In this document: positions 44,327 through 52,917 of the stretch, one piece after another | Numbering within the stretch: the stretch's first letter is position 1 | How the letters are laid out: the number at the start of each line of letters is the position of its first letter | Assembly: GCF_013034685.1 (NCBI RefSeq) | Contig: NZ_WQGO01000004.1 | Location: forward strand, 62,001 to 126,000 | Source: Ruegeria lacuscaerulensis | GTDB taxonomy: Bacteria > Pseudomonadota > Alphaproteobacteria > Rhodobacterales > Rhodobacteraceae | Reading direction: 5' to 3' | DNA: 64,000 nt | Program-made: the position numbers and the translations under genes | Notes under the pieces: model-generated | The model's database searches: none | What the model saw: the letters and a program-made list of their open reading frames with translations, nothing else | What the model was told of the DNA's origin: nothing

Positions 44327-45856
44327 ATGAGCGTCCCCGCCATTGAGCTTAAGGGCATTTCCAAAGCCTTTGGGCCGGTTCAGGCCAACAAAGACATCTC
44401 GATCAGCGTCACTCCCGGTACGATCCATGGGATCATCGGTGAAAACGGCGCGGGCAAGTCCACGCTGATGAGCATCCTCTACGGCTTTTACAAGGCCGAT
44501 AAGGGCGAGATCTGGATTAACGGTACCAAGACCGACATCCCGGACAGCCAAGCCGCGATTGCAGCGGGCATCGGGATGGTGTTCCAGCATTTCAAGCTAG
44601 TGGAAAACTTCACCGTTCTGGAAAACATCGTTCTGGGCGCCGAGGACGGAGGGCTGCTGGCCCCCTCGCTGTCCAAAGCGCGTAAAGAACTGAAAGCACT
44701 GGAAGAAGAATACGAGCTGTTCGTCGACCCCGACAAGCGTATCGACGAGATCGGCGTGGGCATGCAGCAGCGTGTCGAAATTCTCAAAGCCCTGTATCGC
44801 AAGGCCGAAATTCTGATTCTGGACGAACCCACCGGGGTTTTGACCCCGGCCGAGGCCGATCAGCTGTTCCGCATCCTCGACCGGCTGCGGTCCGAGGGCA
44901 AGACGATCATCGTGATCACCCACAAGCTGCGCGAGATCATGGAAAATACTGACACCGTTTCGGTCATGCGACGCGGTGAGATGACAGCTACAGTCAAAAC
45001 CGCCGATACAAACCCGCAGGAACTGGCCGAGCTTATGGTCGGGCGCAAAGTGCTGTTGCAGGTGGATAAACTGCCCGCAAAACCCGGCCAGCCCGTGCTT
45101 GAGATCGAAAATCTGAGTGTCACCGATGGTGCGGGTGTCGAGCGGGTCAAAGGCATCGACCTGACCGTCCGCGCGGGCGAAATCGTGGGCATCGCTGGCG
45201 TCGCCGGTAATGGGCAGTCTGAACTGCTTGAGGTTCTGGGCGGGATGCGTCCGGGTCAGGGCACGATCCGCCTGAACGGCGCGCCCTTGGTGCTAAGCGG
45301 GGCGGGCTCGGATGGTCAAACCCGCCGTGCGCAAGGCATTGCGCATGTACCCGAGGACCGCCAGCGCGAAGGTCTGATCATGGACTTTCACGCGTGGGAG
45401 AACGTGGCCTTCGGCTATCACCGCGACCCGGCCTACAAGCGGGGGCTGTTCATGGACAACTCCGCCCTGCGCGCTGATACAGAGGCCAAGATGGAAAAGT
45501 TCGACGTCCGCCCGCCCGATGGCTGGCTTGCGGCCAAGAACTTCTCGGGCGGGAACCAGCAAAAGATCGTCGTCGCGCGCGAGATCGAGCGGAACCCCGA
45601 TCTGTTGCTCGTCGGTCAACCCACCCGCGGCGTGGATATTGGCGCGATCGAGTTCATTCACAAACAGATCGTCGCTCTGCGCGATCAGGGCAAGGCGATC
45701 TTGCTGGTCTCGGTCGAGCTGGAAGAGATCTTCTCGCTGTCCGACCGGATTGCGGTGATGTTTGACGGACATATCATGGGCGAACGCCTGCCCCATGAGA
45801 CGGATGAAAAAGAGCTGGGCCTGCTGATGGCCGGTGTTGCGGGAAAGGCCGCGTGA
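44327..45856 (+). CDS. ABC transporter ATP-binding protein with two ATPase domains (nucleoside importer)
   Basis: A 509-residue protein with two ABC domains, as in RbsA or the NupO/YufO-type nucleoside importers. The first has an intact Walker A, GENGAGKST (residues 38-46), and a weak signature (GVGMQQRVE). The second, from about residue 265, has a degenerate Walker A, GVAGNGQSE, in which glutamine replaces the lysine, but a clear signature, FSGGNQQKI. The pair therefore seems to make one competent composite site, which is usual in this family. It is followed after 3 bp by the first permease. Confidence 0.93.
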   Translation: MSVPAIELKGISKAFGPVQANKDISISVTPGTIHGIIGENGAGKSTLMSILYGFYKADKGEIWINGTKTDIPDSQAAIAAGIGMVFQHFKLVENFTVLENIVLGAEDGGLLAPSLSKARKELKALEEEYELFVDPDKRIDEIGVGMQQRVEILKALYRKAEILILDEPTGVLTPAEADQLFRILDRLRSEGKTIIVITHKLREIMENTDTVSVMRRGEMTATVKTADTNPQELAELMVGRKVLLQVDKLPAKPGQPVLEIENLSVTDGAGVERVKGIDLTVRAGEIVGIAGVAGNGQSELLEVLGGMRPGQGTIRLNGAPLVLSGAGSDGQTRRAQGIAHVPEDRQREGLIMDFHAWENVAFGYHRDPAYKRGLFMDNSALRADTEAKMEKFDVRPPDGWLAAKNFSGGNQQKIVVAREIERNPDLLLVGQPTRGVDIGAIEFIHKQIVALRDQGKAILLVSVELEEIFSLSDRIAVMFDGHIMGERLPHETDEKELGLLMAGVAGKAA

Positions 45857-45859
45857 AGC

Positions 45860-46954
45860 ATGGATAAAATGCCCAAATGGGCCGATGTCGTTCTGATCCC
45901 GCTGATCAGTCTGGTACTGGCCGCAATCCTCTCGGCGCTGGTGATCCTCGCCATAGGTGAAAACCCCATCGAGGCCGTGAACCTGATGGTCACCGGCGCG
46001 CTGGGGTCGACCTATGGCTGGGGCTATACGCTGTATTACGCGACCAATTTCATGTTCACCGGTCTGGCCGTAGCCGTGGCGTTTCACGCGCGTCTGTTCA
46101 ACATTGGCGGTGAAGGTCAGGCCATGCTGGGCGGTCTGGGTGTCGCCATGGTGTGCCTCTATATCGACTGGCCACACTGGAGTATTGCCCTGCTGGCCGC
46201 CTGTGTCGGATCCGCCCTGTTCGGTGCCATGTGGGCGGCAATTCCCGCCTACCTGCAAGCCAAGCGCGGCAGCCACATCGTAATCACCACGATCATGTTC
46301 AACTTCATCGCGGCAGCTTTCCTGAACTATATGCTGGTCAACGTGATGCGCCCGCAGGGCTCGCAAGACCCGGCAACCGCACGCTTCCCCGAAGCGGTGC
46401 ATCTGCCAACATTCCAGTCCATGTTCTCAACCGCCGAGAATGCTCTGTTCCGGGGCGCGCCCGCGAATATCTCGTTTTTTGTGGCCTTGCTGGCCTGTGT
46501 CGCGGTCTGGGCGCTGATCTGGCGCACGCGGCTGGGCTATGAAATCCGCGCCTACGGCCATTCGGAAACCGGGGCCGTCTATGCCGGGATTTCCCCGGTG
46601 CGCATAACCATTATCGCCATGCTGATCTCGGGCGGATTGGCCGGAATGATGGCCATCAACAACGTCATGGGCGAGGCAGAGCGTCTGGTCCTCAACTCGA
46701 CCGAGGGCGCAGGGTTCATCGGCATCGCCGTGGCGCTGATGGGGCGGTCGCACCCGTTCGGGGTGTTCCTTGCCGCGATCTTGTTCGGGTTCCTTTATCA
46801 GGGTGGCGCAGAACTTGCGCTGTGGACATCGATCCCGCGCGAACTGATCGTGGTCATTCAGGCCCTTGTGATCTTGTTCACCGGAGCGTTGGACAACATG
46901 GTACGGATGCCGCTTGAAAAGCTGTTCCTGAGCCTGCGGAAAGGAGCGCAGTGA
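45860..46954 (+). CDS. ABC transporter permease (nucleoside importer, first)
   Basis: A 364-residue membrane protein of the BPD_transp_2 family with about nine to ten helices. The segment FTGLAVAVAFHARLFNIGGEGQAMLGG (residues 71-97) is the family's conserved cytoplasmic coupling region. It is the NupP-type partner that forms a heterodimer with the next gene product. It starts 3 bp after the ATPase gene, and its stop codon shares one base with the next ATG. The C-terminus MVRMPLEKLFLSLRKGAQ is basic and cytoplasmic. Confidence 0.92.
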   Translation: MDKMPKWADVVLIPLISLVLAAILSALVILAIGENPIEAVNLMVTGALGSTYGWGYTLYYATNFMFTGLAVAVAFHARLFNIGGEGQAMLGGLGVAMVCLYIDWPHWSIALLAACVGSALFGAMWAAIPAYLQAKRGSHIVITTIMFNFIAAAFLNYMLVNVMRPQGSQDPATARFPEAVHLPTFQSMFSTAENALFRGAPANISFFVALLACVAVWALIWRTRLGYEIRAYGHSETGAVYAGISPVRITIIAMLISGGLAGMMAINNVMGEAERLVLNSTEGAGFIGIAVALMGRSHPFGVFLAAILFGFLYQGGAELALWTSIPRELIVVIQALVILFTGALDNMVRMPLEKLFLSLRKGAQ

Positions 46955-47922
46955 TGGAGGCCTTCGTAACTCTTATCCAAGTCCTCGATTCGACAATTCG
47001 ACTGGCAACGCCGCTGCTGCTGGCCTGTCTGGCGGGGCTCTATTCGGAACGCGCGGGCATCTTTGACATCGGGCTTGAGGGCAAGATGCTCATGTCCGCC
47101 TTCTTCTCGGCCGCCGTGGCTGCTGTGACCGGCTCGGTCTGGCTGGGCCTTCTGGCTGGGATCGGGGCTTCACTGATCCTGTCGGCCCTGCATGGCGTTG
47201 CTTCGATCACGTTCCGGGGCAATCAGCTAATCTCGGGCGTGGCGATCAACTTCCTAGCCTCGGGGTTGACCGTTCTGGTCGCACAAAGTTGGTTCCAGCA
47301 GGGCGGGCGAACCCCGTCCCTTTTCGGCGGGGGCCGGTTCGAGCCGATCAACTTCCCCTTTGCCGACGCGTTGAGCAGTGTGCCTGTCATTGGGCCAATA
47401 TATTCCGAGTTGCTTTCAGGGCACTCGATCCTCGTCTACGTCGCTTTCCTGATGGTGCCGCTGACGTGGTGGATTCTGTACCGCACCCGTTTTGGCCTGC
47501 GTTTGCGGGCCGTGGGCGAAAACCCGGCCGCCGTTGATACGGCCGGGGTCTCGGTCGTGGGACTGCGCTTTGCTGCCGTGGCCATTTGCGGTGTTCTGTG
47601 CGGGATCGCGGGCGCCTATCTGGCGACCGCCCTGCAAGCCGGCTTCGTCAAAGAAATGACCGCCGGTCGCGGGTTCATCGCACTAGCCGCGCTGATCTTT
47701 GCCAAGTGGCGGCCCTGGCACGCGATGGGTGCCTGTCTGCTATTCGGCCTGCTTCAGGCAATTGCGCTGCGGTTCCAGAATATCGACCTTGGCGGTGTCA
47801 TCATCCCTGTACAGGTCATGGACGCGCTGCCTTATATCCTGACCGTGGTCATTCTGGCCGGGTTCGTCGGCAAGGCTGTACCGCCCCGCGCGGGTGGCGA
47901 ACCCTACGTGAAAGAGCGCTGA
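46954..47922 (+). CDS. ABC transporter permease (nucleoside importer, second)
   Basis: A 322-residue membrane protein of the same family as the preceding permease (NupQ type), with GLYSERAGIFDIGLEGKMLMSAF around residues 28-50 as the coupling motif. I placed the start at ATG 46954, 7 bases after AAGGAG; a GTG directly before it at 46951 is an equally possible start and would add one residue. It is the last gene of the importer. A 249-bp spacer with inverted repeats separates it from the TSUP gene. Confidence 0.92.
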   Translation: MEAFVTLIQVLDSTIRLATPLLLACLAGLYSERAGIFDIGLEGKMLMSAFFSAAVAAVTGSVWLGLLAGIGASLILSALHGVASITFRGNQLISGVAINFLASGLTVLVAQSWFQQGGRTPSLFGGGRFEPINFPFADALSSVPVIGPIYSELLSGHSILVYVAFLMVPLTWWILYRTRFGLRLRAVGENPAAVDTAGVSVVGLRFAAVAICGVLCGIAGAYLATALQAGFVKEMTAGRGFIALAALIFAKWRPWHAMGACLLFGLLQAIALRFQNIDLGGVIIPVQVMDALPYILTVVILAGFVGKAVPPRAGGEPYVKER

Positions 47923-47962
47923 TAGGTCCAGTTTCAGGATTCCTTTCAGTCCTTTTTGCTGC

Positions 47963-48004
47963 AGAGCGGCATGTAGAGTTGATTTTACATGCCGCACCCG
48001 CTCT
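47963..48004. other. Nested inverted repeats between the importer and the TSUP gene
   Basis: GCGGCATGTA (47966-47975) pairs perfectly with TACATGCCGC (47986-47995) over a 10-base loop. Overlapping it, AGAGCGG (47963-47969) can instead pair with CCGCTCT (47998-48004). The two pairings share the GCGG on the left arm, so they exclude each other. No T run follows, so this is not a standard terminator. The remainder of the 249-bp spacer (47923-48171) shows no supported gene. Confidence 0.45.
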
Positions 48005-48171
48005 AAAGAGGTATGCGAGTGTTTCCTGTGATAGCTGTCCTTGGGAAAAAGCCCACAGTGGCCGGGTTTCTGCGGATTGCCTTAGCGGGTCACAACCGGC
48101 TTCCGTCATTTTCTGTTGAAACGAGCTTTGCGGCGTTGAACGGCGCATCTGGCCTCAAGTACTAGTTTATC

Positions 48172-49092
48172 ATGCAGATTTACCTTCCCATTGCCGAAGT
48201 TTCCGTCAACGCCTTTCTGCTGCTGGGACTCGGGGGCATGGTCGGGATTCTATCCGGCATGTTCGGTGTCGGTGGCGGGTTTCTGATGACGCCGCTGCTG
48301 TTCTTCATAGGCATCCCCCCAGCTGTCGCAGTGGCGACCGAAGCAAACCAGATCGTCGCCTCGTCCTTTTCCGGGGTGTTGGCTCATTTCAGACGAAAGA
48401 CCGTCGACCTCAAAATGGGGACTGTTTTGCTGACGGGGGGCTTAATGGGCGCGGCCCTTGGGGTGGTGGTATTCAACTACCTCAAAAGCCTCGGTCAGGT
48501 CGATCTGCTGGTCACACTGTGCTACGTCGTATTTCTGGGCGTAGTCGGCAGCCTGATGTTTATCGAAAGCCTGAATGCGCTGCGCAAGTCTAAAAAAGGC
48601 GGGGCCGCGCCCGCAGCGCGCCGTCAGCGCGGCTGGGTCCACGCGATGCCGTTCAAGATGCGCTTTCGTACGTCCGGCCTTTATATCTCGGTTATTCCGC
48701 CGGTTCTGGTCGGCCTGTGCGTGGGCGTTTTGTCCGCCATCATGGGCGTGGGCGGCGGGTTCATCATGGTGCCCGCGATGATCTATCTGCTGGGAATGCC
48801 GACAAAGGTGGTTGTTGGGACCTCGCTGTTCCAAATCATCTTCGTCACGGCCTTCACCACGATGTTGCACGCAACCACGAACTACACGGTCGATATCGTG
48901 CTGGCTGTCCTACTGCTAGTGGGCGGTGTTGTCGGGGCGCAGATCGGGACCGTGATTGGCGCGCGTATGCCGGCTGAGCAGCTTCGGGTTCTGCTGGCCG
49001 CGCTGGTTTTGGTGGTGTGCGGTAAACTGGCGCTGGACCTGCTACTGGAACCGTCCGAGCTGTATTCGCTTGGCGCGGAAGGGGGGCATTAA
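48172..49092 (+). CDS. TSUP family transporter (sulfite exporter TauE/SafE-like)
   Basis: A 306-residue membrane protein of the TSUP/TauE-SafE family. It shows the family's two-fold internal repeat: GMFGVGGGFLMTPLLFFIGIP (from about residue 29) and the matching IMGVGGGFIMVPAMIYLLGMP (from about residue 189), each starting one half. About eight helices are visible. TSUP proteins export sulfite or sulfoacetate or carry other small sulfur anions. The substrate is not evident, but the tightly linked TIGR02186 gene 2 bp downstream is its usual partner. Confidence 0.9.
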   Translation: MQIYLPIAEVSVNAFLLLGLGGMVGILSGMFGVGGGFLMTPLLFFIGIPPAVAVATEANQIVASSFSGVLAHFRRKTVDLKMGTVLLTGGLMGAALGVVVFNYLKSLGQVDLLVTLCYVVFLGVVGSLMFIESLNALRKSKKGGAAPAARRQRGWVHAMPFKMRFRTSGLYISVIPPVLVGLCVGVLSAIMGVGGGFIMVPAMIYLLGMPTKVVVGTSLFQIIFVTAFTTMLHATTNYTVDIVLAVLLLVGGVVGAQIGTVIGARMPAEQLRVLLAALVLVVCGKLALDLLLEPSELYSLGAEGGH

Positions 49093-49094
49093 TC

Positions 49095-49862
49095 ATGCTG
49101 AAACGGCTGATCCTGTTACTTGCCCTCTGCACCACTCCGGCTTTGGCCGAAGAAGAATCCGTAGTGCTTGGCCTCAGCCAGGACCGCGTTGCAATCACTG
49201 CAACCTTCGACGGGTCCGAGATACTGATTTTTGGTGCCGTCAAACGCGAAACACCGATCCCGGACGGCCCTCCGCTTGAGGTGATCGTCGCCGTGGCCGG
49301 GCCGTCCAGCCCCGTAACTGTCCGGCGGAAAGAGCGTAAGCTGGGCATCTGGGTCAACACCGACAGCGTTCTGGTCGACCTCGCCCCCAGCTTTTACGCC
49401 GTGGCCACAAGCGGGCCACTGAAGGAAATCCTATCGGATACCGAGGATCTGAGATACCGCGTCTCGATCGAACGAGCCATCCGCTCGGTCGGAGCCGCGA
49501 TGCACATCAAGGGCGCGCAGGATTTTGCGGATGCCGTAGTGCGTATTCGCGAGGATGAAGGCCTCTATTCGATCCGCGAAAACACCGTGGCGGTGGATGA
49601 GCAAACCTTGTTCAGAACCTCGATCGCCATGCCCGCTGACCTGACTGAGGGCGACTATGCCGCGCGAATCTTCCTGACCCGAGGTCGCGAAGTGATCTCT
49701 GAGTTCGAAACAACGATTGACGTGCGCAAGGTTGGGTTAGAGCGGTTCCTCTACAACATGTCCCGCCAACAACCGGTGTGGTACGGGCTTATGTCGCTGG
49801 TCATCGCTATTGCCGCTGGTTGGGGCGCCTCCACGGCCTTCCGCCTGCTGCGCGAAAACTGA
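49095..49862 (+). CDS. TIGR02186 family membrane-anchored protein
   Basis: A 255-residue protein with an N-terminal signal (LKRLILLLALCTTPALA, cut near residue 18), a large periplasmic beta-rich domain (ESVVLGLSQDRVAITATFDG at its start) and a C-terminal membrane helix (WYGLMSLVIAIAAGWGASTAF, residues 229-249). It matches my recollection of the TIGR02186 family, which has no established function and usually follows a TSUP transporter, as here after 2 bp. It is probably an accessory subunit facing the periplasm. It converges on an SDR gene with 1 bp between them. Confidence 0.8.
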   Translation: MLKRLILLLALCTTPALAEEESVVLGLSQDRVAITATFDGSEILIFGAVKRETPIPDGPPLEVIVAVAGPSSPVTVRRKERKLGIWVNTDSVLVDLAPSFYAVATSGPLKEILSDTEDLRYRVSIERAIRSVGAAMHIKGAQDFADAVVRIREDEGLYSIRENTVAVDEQTLFRTSIAMPADLTEGDYAARIFLTRGREVISEFETTIDVRKVGLERFLYNMSRQQPVWYGLMSLVIAIAAGWGASTAFRLLREN

Positions 49863-49863
49863 T

Positions 49864-50592
49864 CTAGCCGCGCCCGATATAGGGCATCGTCGTGGCCATT
49901 ACCGTCATGAACTGCACATTCGCTTCGGGCGGCAAAGACGCCATGTGCAGCACGGACCGGGCTGCATCCTCAACATCCATCGTGGAATCCGGCTGCTGCC
50001 CCGCAGCAACGGCGCTGTCGACCAGTCCCTGCACCATCTGCGTTCGCGCGTTGCCGATGTCGATTTGACCACAGGCAATGCCAAAGTCGCGCCCATCCAG
50101 CGACAGGCTGCGTGTCAGCCCCGTGATCGCGTGTTTGGTCGCCGAATAATGCACCGAATTCGCCCTGGGGACATAAGCGGCAATCGACCCGTTGTTGATG
50201 ATCCGGCCGCCTTGCGGCGACTGTTGTCGCATGATCCGAAAGGCTTCGCGCGCGCACAGGAACATGCCGTTCAAGTTCACGTTGACGCTTTGGTACCAGT
50301 CGTCCAACGCGATCTCATCAATTGTACCACCGGGGGCAAAGATGCCCGCGTTGTTGAACAAGACATCCAGCCTGTCTACCCAGTTCGAAAACGTCCGAAA
50401 GGCCCGCGCGACCGCGACCGGATCCGTCACATCTGCCGCCAGCGCGATCGCCTTGGAATGTTGTTGCGCTATTTCATTCAGCTTTTCGGCGCTACGGGCC
50501 AACAGGCCGACGGTCCAGCCGTTGTTCAGAAACAGCTCGGCTGTGGCGCGCCCTATGCCCGAGCTTGCGCCGGTTACTATGATCGTCTTCAT
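49864..50592 (-). CDS. SDR family oxidoreductase (YdfG/classical type)
   Basis: A 242-residue classical short-chain dehydrogenase. The cofactor motif GASSGIG is at residues 7-13, NNAG near 87-90 and the catalytic YSATK near 152-156, preceded by the serine in INNGSIAAY. It resembles serine/3-hydroxy acid dehydrogenases of the YdfG group and would use NAD(P). The substrate is unknown. It overlaps the upstream helicase gene by 4 bp (50589-50592), so both may belong to one transcript that could also include luxI. Confidence 0.87.
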   Translation of the reverse strand: MKTIIVTGASSGIGRATAELFLNNGWTVGLLARSAEKLNEIAQQHSKAIALAADVTDPVAVARAFRTFSNWVDRLDVLFNNAGIFAPGGTIDEIALDDWYQSVNVNLNGMFLCAREAFRIMRQQSPQGGRIINNGSIAAYVPRANSVHYSATKHAITGLTRSLSLDGRDFGIACGQIDIGNARTQMVQGLVDSAVAAGQQPDSTMDVEDAARSVLHMASLPPEANVQFMTVMATTMPYIGRG

Positions 50593-52121
50593 GTCTCTTC
50601 CGCCTCCAATGTCAGCGAGGCCGCCGGAACCGCCCGCAAGTCATCAATGCGTAACGGATAGGTCGGCTTTGCCAGACGATTGCGCACGACCCAGATCAAC
50701 CGCTCCTGCGCGCGCGTGATCGCCACATAAGCCAGACGTTTCCACAAAGGCTGCCCGGCCTCGGTCCGGCCCATCCGAGCGGCGGCATAGATATCCGGTG
50801 CAAAGACCTGCACTGTGTCCCATTGCGACCCCTGCGCCTTGTGGATAGTCACGGCCGCCCCATGCAGAAAAGTCGCGCCCATGCGGGCGGCATAGGGGAT
50901 GAACGGCTCTTCCTCATCCGGCATTTCGATTTTGACGATCGAGGCCGCGCTGACCTGCGGGTCTTCGGCCCCCATGACATGCAGGCGCGAAAAACCCGGC
51001 TTGCGACCCGGCCCCAGATAAACAACCTGCGCCCCTTTGATCAGCCCGCGCGCCTCAAGGTCCAGGCGCTTCTTTCGATGCTTCAAGGGCAGTTCGATCC
51101 CGTCGCAGATCAATGGCTCACCTTCCAGCAATTCAGTGTCCGGAGCGCCATGCACATGTCGAAATGCCTGAATCAAACGAATGCGGGTCGCATTGCGCCA
51201 CACCAGAACCGGGCTGCGGGCCATCAGATCAACCTCGACCCGCTGCCCCCACACGACGCGGTCATCCTGCCGGGCCGTTTGTTCAACCAGACGCTCGAAA
51301 TCTTCAAACCCCATGGCAGGGTCCGCCAGCGCATGGGCCAGATCCAGAATGGGGTTGTCTGCCGTCTGACGATGCACGCGATGCAGGATTTGTTTTCGCG
51401 GCTCGGGCAGACCGTCAAACACCATGCTGCCCGATTGATTGACCGGAGCCAGCTGCGCCGGATCGCCAAACAGCAACAGTGTCGGGAAAATCTCCTGCAG
51501 GTCCTCGAACTGCCGGTCGTCCAACATCGAGGCTTCGTCCACGAACCCGATATCCAAGGGCTCTTCTCGACGCTTCCAGCCGGTGATGAAATCCGACCCA
51601 CGCAGCCCCGCCGCGGCCAAAGCACCCGGAATGGATTTGTTGTTTTCATAAAACGCGGCAGCACGGTCCAGTGCCTCGTCCGTCAACCCTTCGATCTCGG
51701 GGCGTTCGTCGTTTCCGGCCAGCCACTCGGCAATCCGCTCATATTCGGGGTCATAGACCGGTGTGTAGAGAATTCGGTGGATCGTGGTCGCAGGAACGCC
51801 GCGCAACCGCAACACGCTGGCCGCCTTGTTGGTGGGGGCCAGAATAGCAAGGCTGCGTTTGTCCCGCGCCTTGCGGCTTTCAAAATCGCCCGAAACGATC
51901 TGAACACCGGTTTCTGCCAGCGCCTTGTAAAGCTCGGCCAACAACAGGGTCTTTCCCGACCCAGCCTTGCCGATCACCGCCATCACACCGGATTTTCCGT
52001 TTCCCGGCAGTTTCAGAAGGGCATCGTCATCCAGATCAACGCCTGCCGACCTCAACATCTCGGCGATGTTGTCATAGGCGGCGGCTTGGTCGTCCGAGAA
52101 GGTCACTAAAGGCGTAGACAT
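50589..52121 (-). CDS. ATP-dependent DNA helicase, RecD/Dda-like (SF1)
   Basis: A 510-residue superfamily 1B helicase. Walker A is GKAGSGKT at residues 51-58, the Walker B region is VDEASML near 196, motif III is GDPAQLAPV near 217-225, and the UvrD-like C-terminal domain has TIHKAQGSQWDTVQV and YVAITRAQERL (motifs V and VI). It lacks the N-terminal RecBCD-binding part of RecD, so it is a stand-alone helicase of the type used in repair or replication restart. It lies 60 bp downstream of luxI on the same strand. Confidence 0.88.
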   Translation of the reverse strand: MSTPLVTFSDDQAAAYDNIAEMLRSAGVDLDDDALLKLPGNGKSGVMAVIGKAGSGKTLLLAELYKALAETGVQIVSGDFESRKARDKRSLAILAPTNKAASVLRLRGVPATTIHRILYTPVYDPEYERIAEWLAGNDERPEIEGLTDEALDRAAAFYENNKSIPGALAAAGLRGSDFITGWKRREEPLDIGFVDEASMLDDRQFEDLQEIFPTLLLFGDPAQLAPVNQSGSMVFDGLPEPRKQILHRVHRQTADNPILDLAHALADPAMGFEDFERLVEQTARQDDRVVWGQRVEVDLMARSPVLVWRNATRIRLIQAFRHVHGAPDTELLEGEPLICDGIELPLKHRKKRLDLEARGLIKGAQVVYLGPGRKPGFSRLHVMGAEDPQVSAASIVKIEMPDEEEPFIPYAARMGATFLHGAAVTIHKAQGSQWDTVQVFAPDIYAAARMGRTEAGQPLWKRLAYVAITRAQERLIWVVRNRLAKPTYPLRIDDLRAVPAASLTLEAEET

Positions 52122-52181
52122 GGCGCGACCCTACAAGGCCGCGCCCGCTATCACCAGATGCGGTTTCCGGTTTTCAACAGC

Positions 52182-52820
52182 TTATGCCGACAAGGCAAAC
52201 CGATGCTGCCGACCAGTGCCAAACGCGGTCTTGAACCAAAGGCGCGACAACTCACGCGGGATACCGGCACGTTCGGCCACGCGGTAGCAATCGTCGGATG
52301 AATAAGGCCACAGCCCAACCGAGATCTGATCCCGCCCCTTCCCTTCCGAGCCAAGTACGACCGGAGACGACCCTATCAGCCGGTAAATCCGGATCATGCG
52401 CGCATCAAACACACCCGCGATATGGGTCAGACCGAACCCTTCCATGATTTCACCCCCGCTCAGCATAATAGCACCGGCGGTATGTGGGCTGGCCGTTCGG
52501 GAAAGGCAAAAGCGTGTCACCTCCCAGATCAGGGGGCTGTTGATCGGTTCACCCCCGGTCAGATGCCCGAATACTTCGTTCACCATAACGCGCCCAGTGG
52601 TAGGCAACACACGCATGGACCCGCCGTGACTACCATCCTCTTCTTCCCAGATAACGTAGAGCGGGTTCAGATCGTCATACTGATCCCTCTCTTCCCCCTT
52701 TTCGTTTATACGCACGTCCCAACCCAGCCGGGTTTTGAATTGATCGGCCCGGTCGCGGAACATTCCGTCGGCGAGATCCGGAAACTTGTGAAGTTCGTCG
52801 GCAAACAAATAGCGCAACAT
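52182..52820 (-). CDS. luxI: acyl-homoserine-lactone synthase
   Basis: A 212-residue LuxI-type synthase that makes N-acyl-homoserine lactone from S-adenosylmethionine and an acyl-ACP. All invariant residues are in place: R24, F28 and W34 in RADQFKTRLGW, acidic residues around 43-49, R70 in GGSMRVLPTT, F84, E100 and R103 in WEVTRFC. I chose ATG at 52820, preceded by GGGGAAAA, over a start 9 codons upstream. The acyl length cannot be predicted. An exact CtrA-type site lies 82 bp upstream, and no canonical lux box was seen. It is the partner of the luxR gene directly upstream. Confidence 0.95.
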   Translation of the reverse strand: MLRYLFADELHKFPDLADGMFRDRADQFKTRLGWDVRINEKGEERDQYDDLNPLYVIWEEEDGSHGGSMRVLPTTGRVMVNEVFGHLTGGEPINSPLIWEVTRFCLSRTASPHTAGAIMLSGGEIMEGFGLTHIAGVFDARMIRIYRLIGSSPVVLGSEGKGRDQISVGLWPYSSDDCYRVAERAGIPRELSRLWFKTAFGTGRQHRFALSA

Positions 52821-52901
52821 GACTTTTCCCCTTGTCGTCCTGTGCAAGAACGAAAGGGGTACAGAGCCATGGTTAAATTACGGTTCGAAGTGCGTGCGGC
52901 C

Positions 52902-52917
52902 GTTAAACGACGATTAA
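52902..52917 (-). promoter_or_regulatory. CtrA-type binding site upstream of luxI
   Basis: On the minus strand the sequence is TTAA-N7-TTAAC, an exact match to the full CtrA consensus, at 52917-52902. It spans the last codons and the stop of luxR (TTA ATC GTC GTT TAA) and ends 82 bases before the luxI start, a good distance for an activating site. The TTA leucine codon inside it is rare in G+C-rich genomes, which suggests selection on the site. Confidence 0.65.

Noticed and set aside
48013-48165. A 50-codon ORF between the importer and the TSUP gene, starting MRVFPVIAVL
   Set aside because: The GAGG sequence is only one or two bases from the ATG, the peptide has no recognisable pattern, and the region is better explained as a leader with inverted repeats.
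50823-52109. A 428-codon open frame on the plus strand
   Set aside because: It is antisense to the helicase gene, whose motifs are all present.
52840-52864. Possible lux box (CTGT...ACAG) upstream of luxI
   Set aside because: The spacer is 17 bases; lux boxes are about 20 bp in total with 8-12 bases between the half-sites. No better candidate was found in the luxR-luxI gap or before the small ORF.
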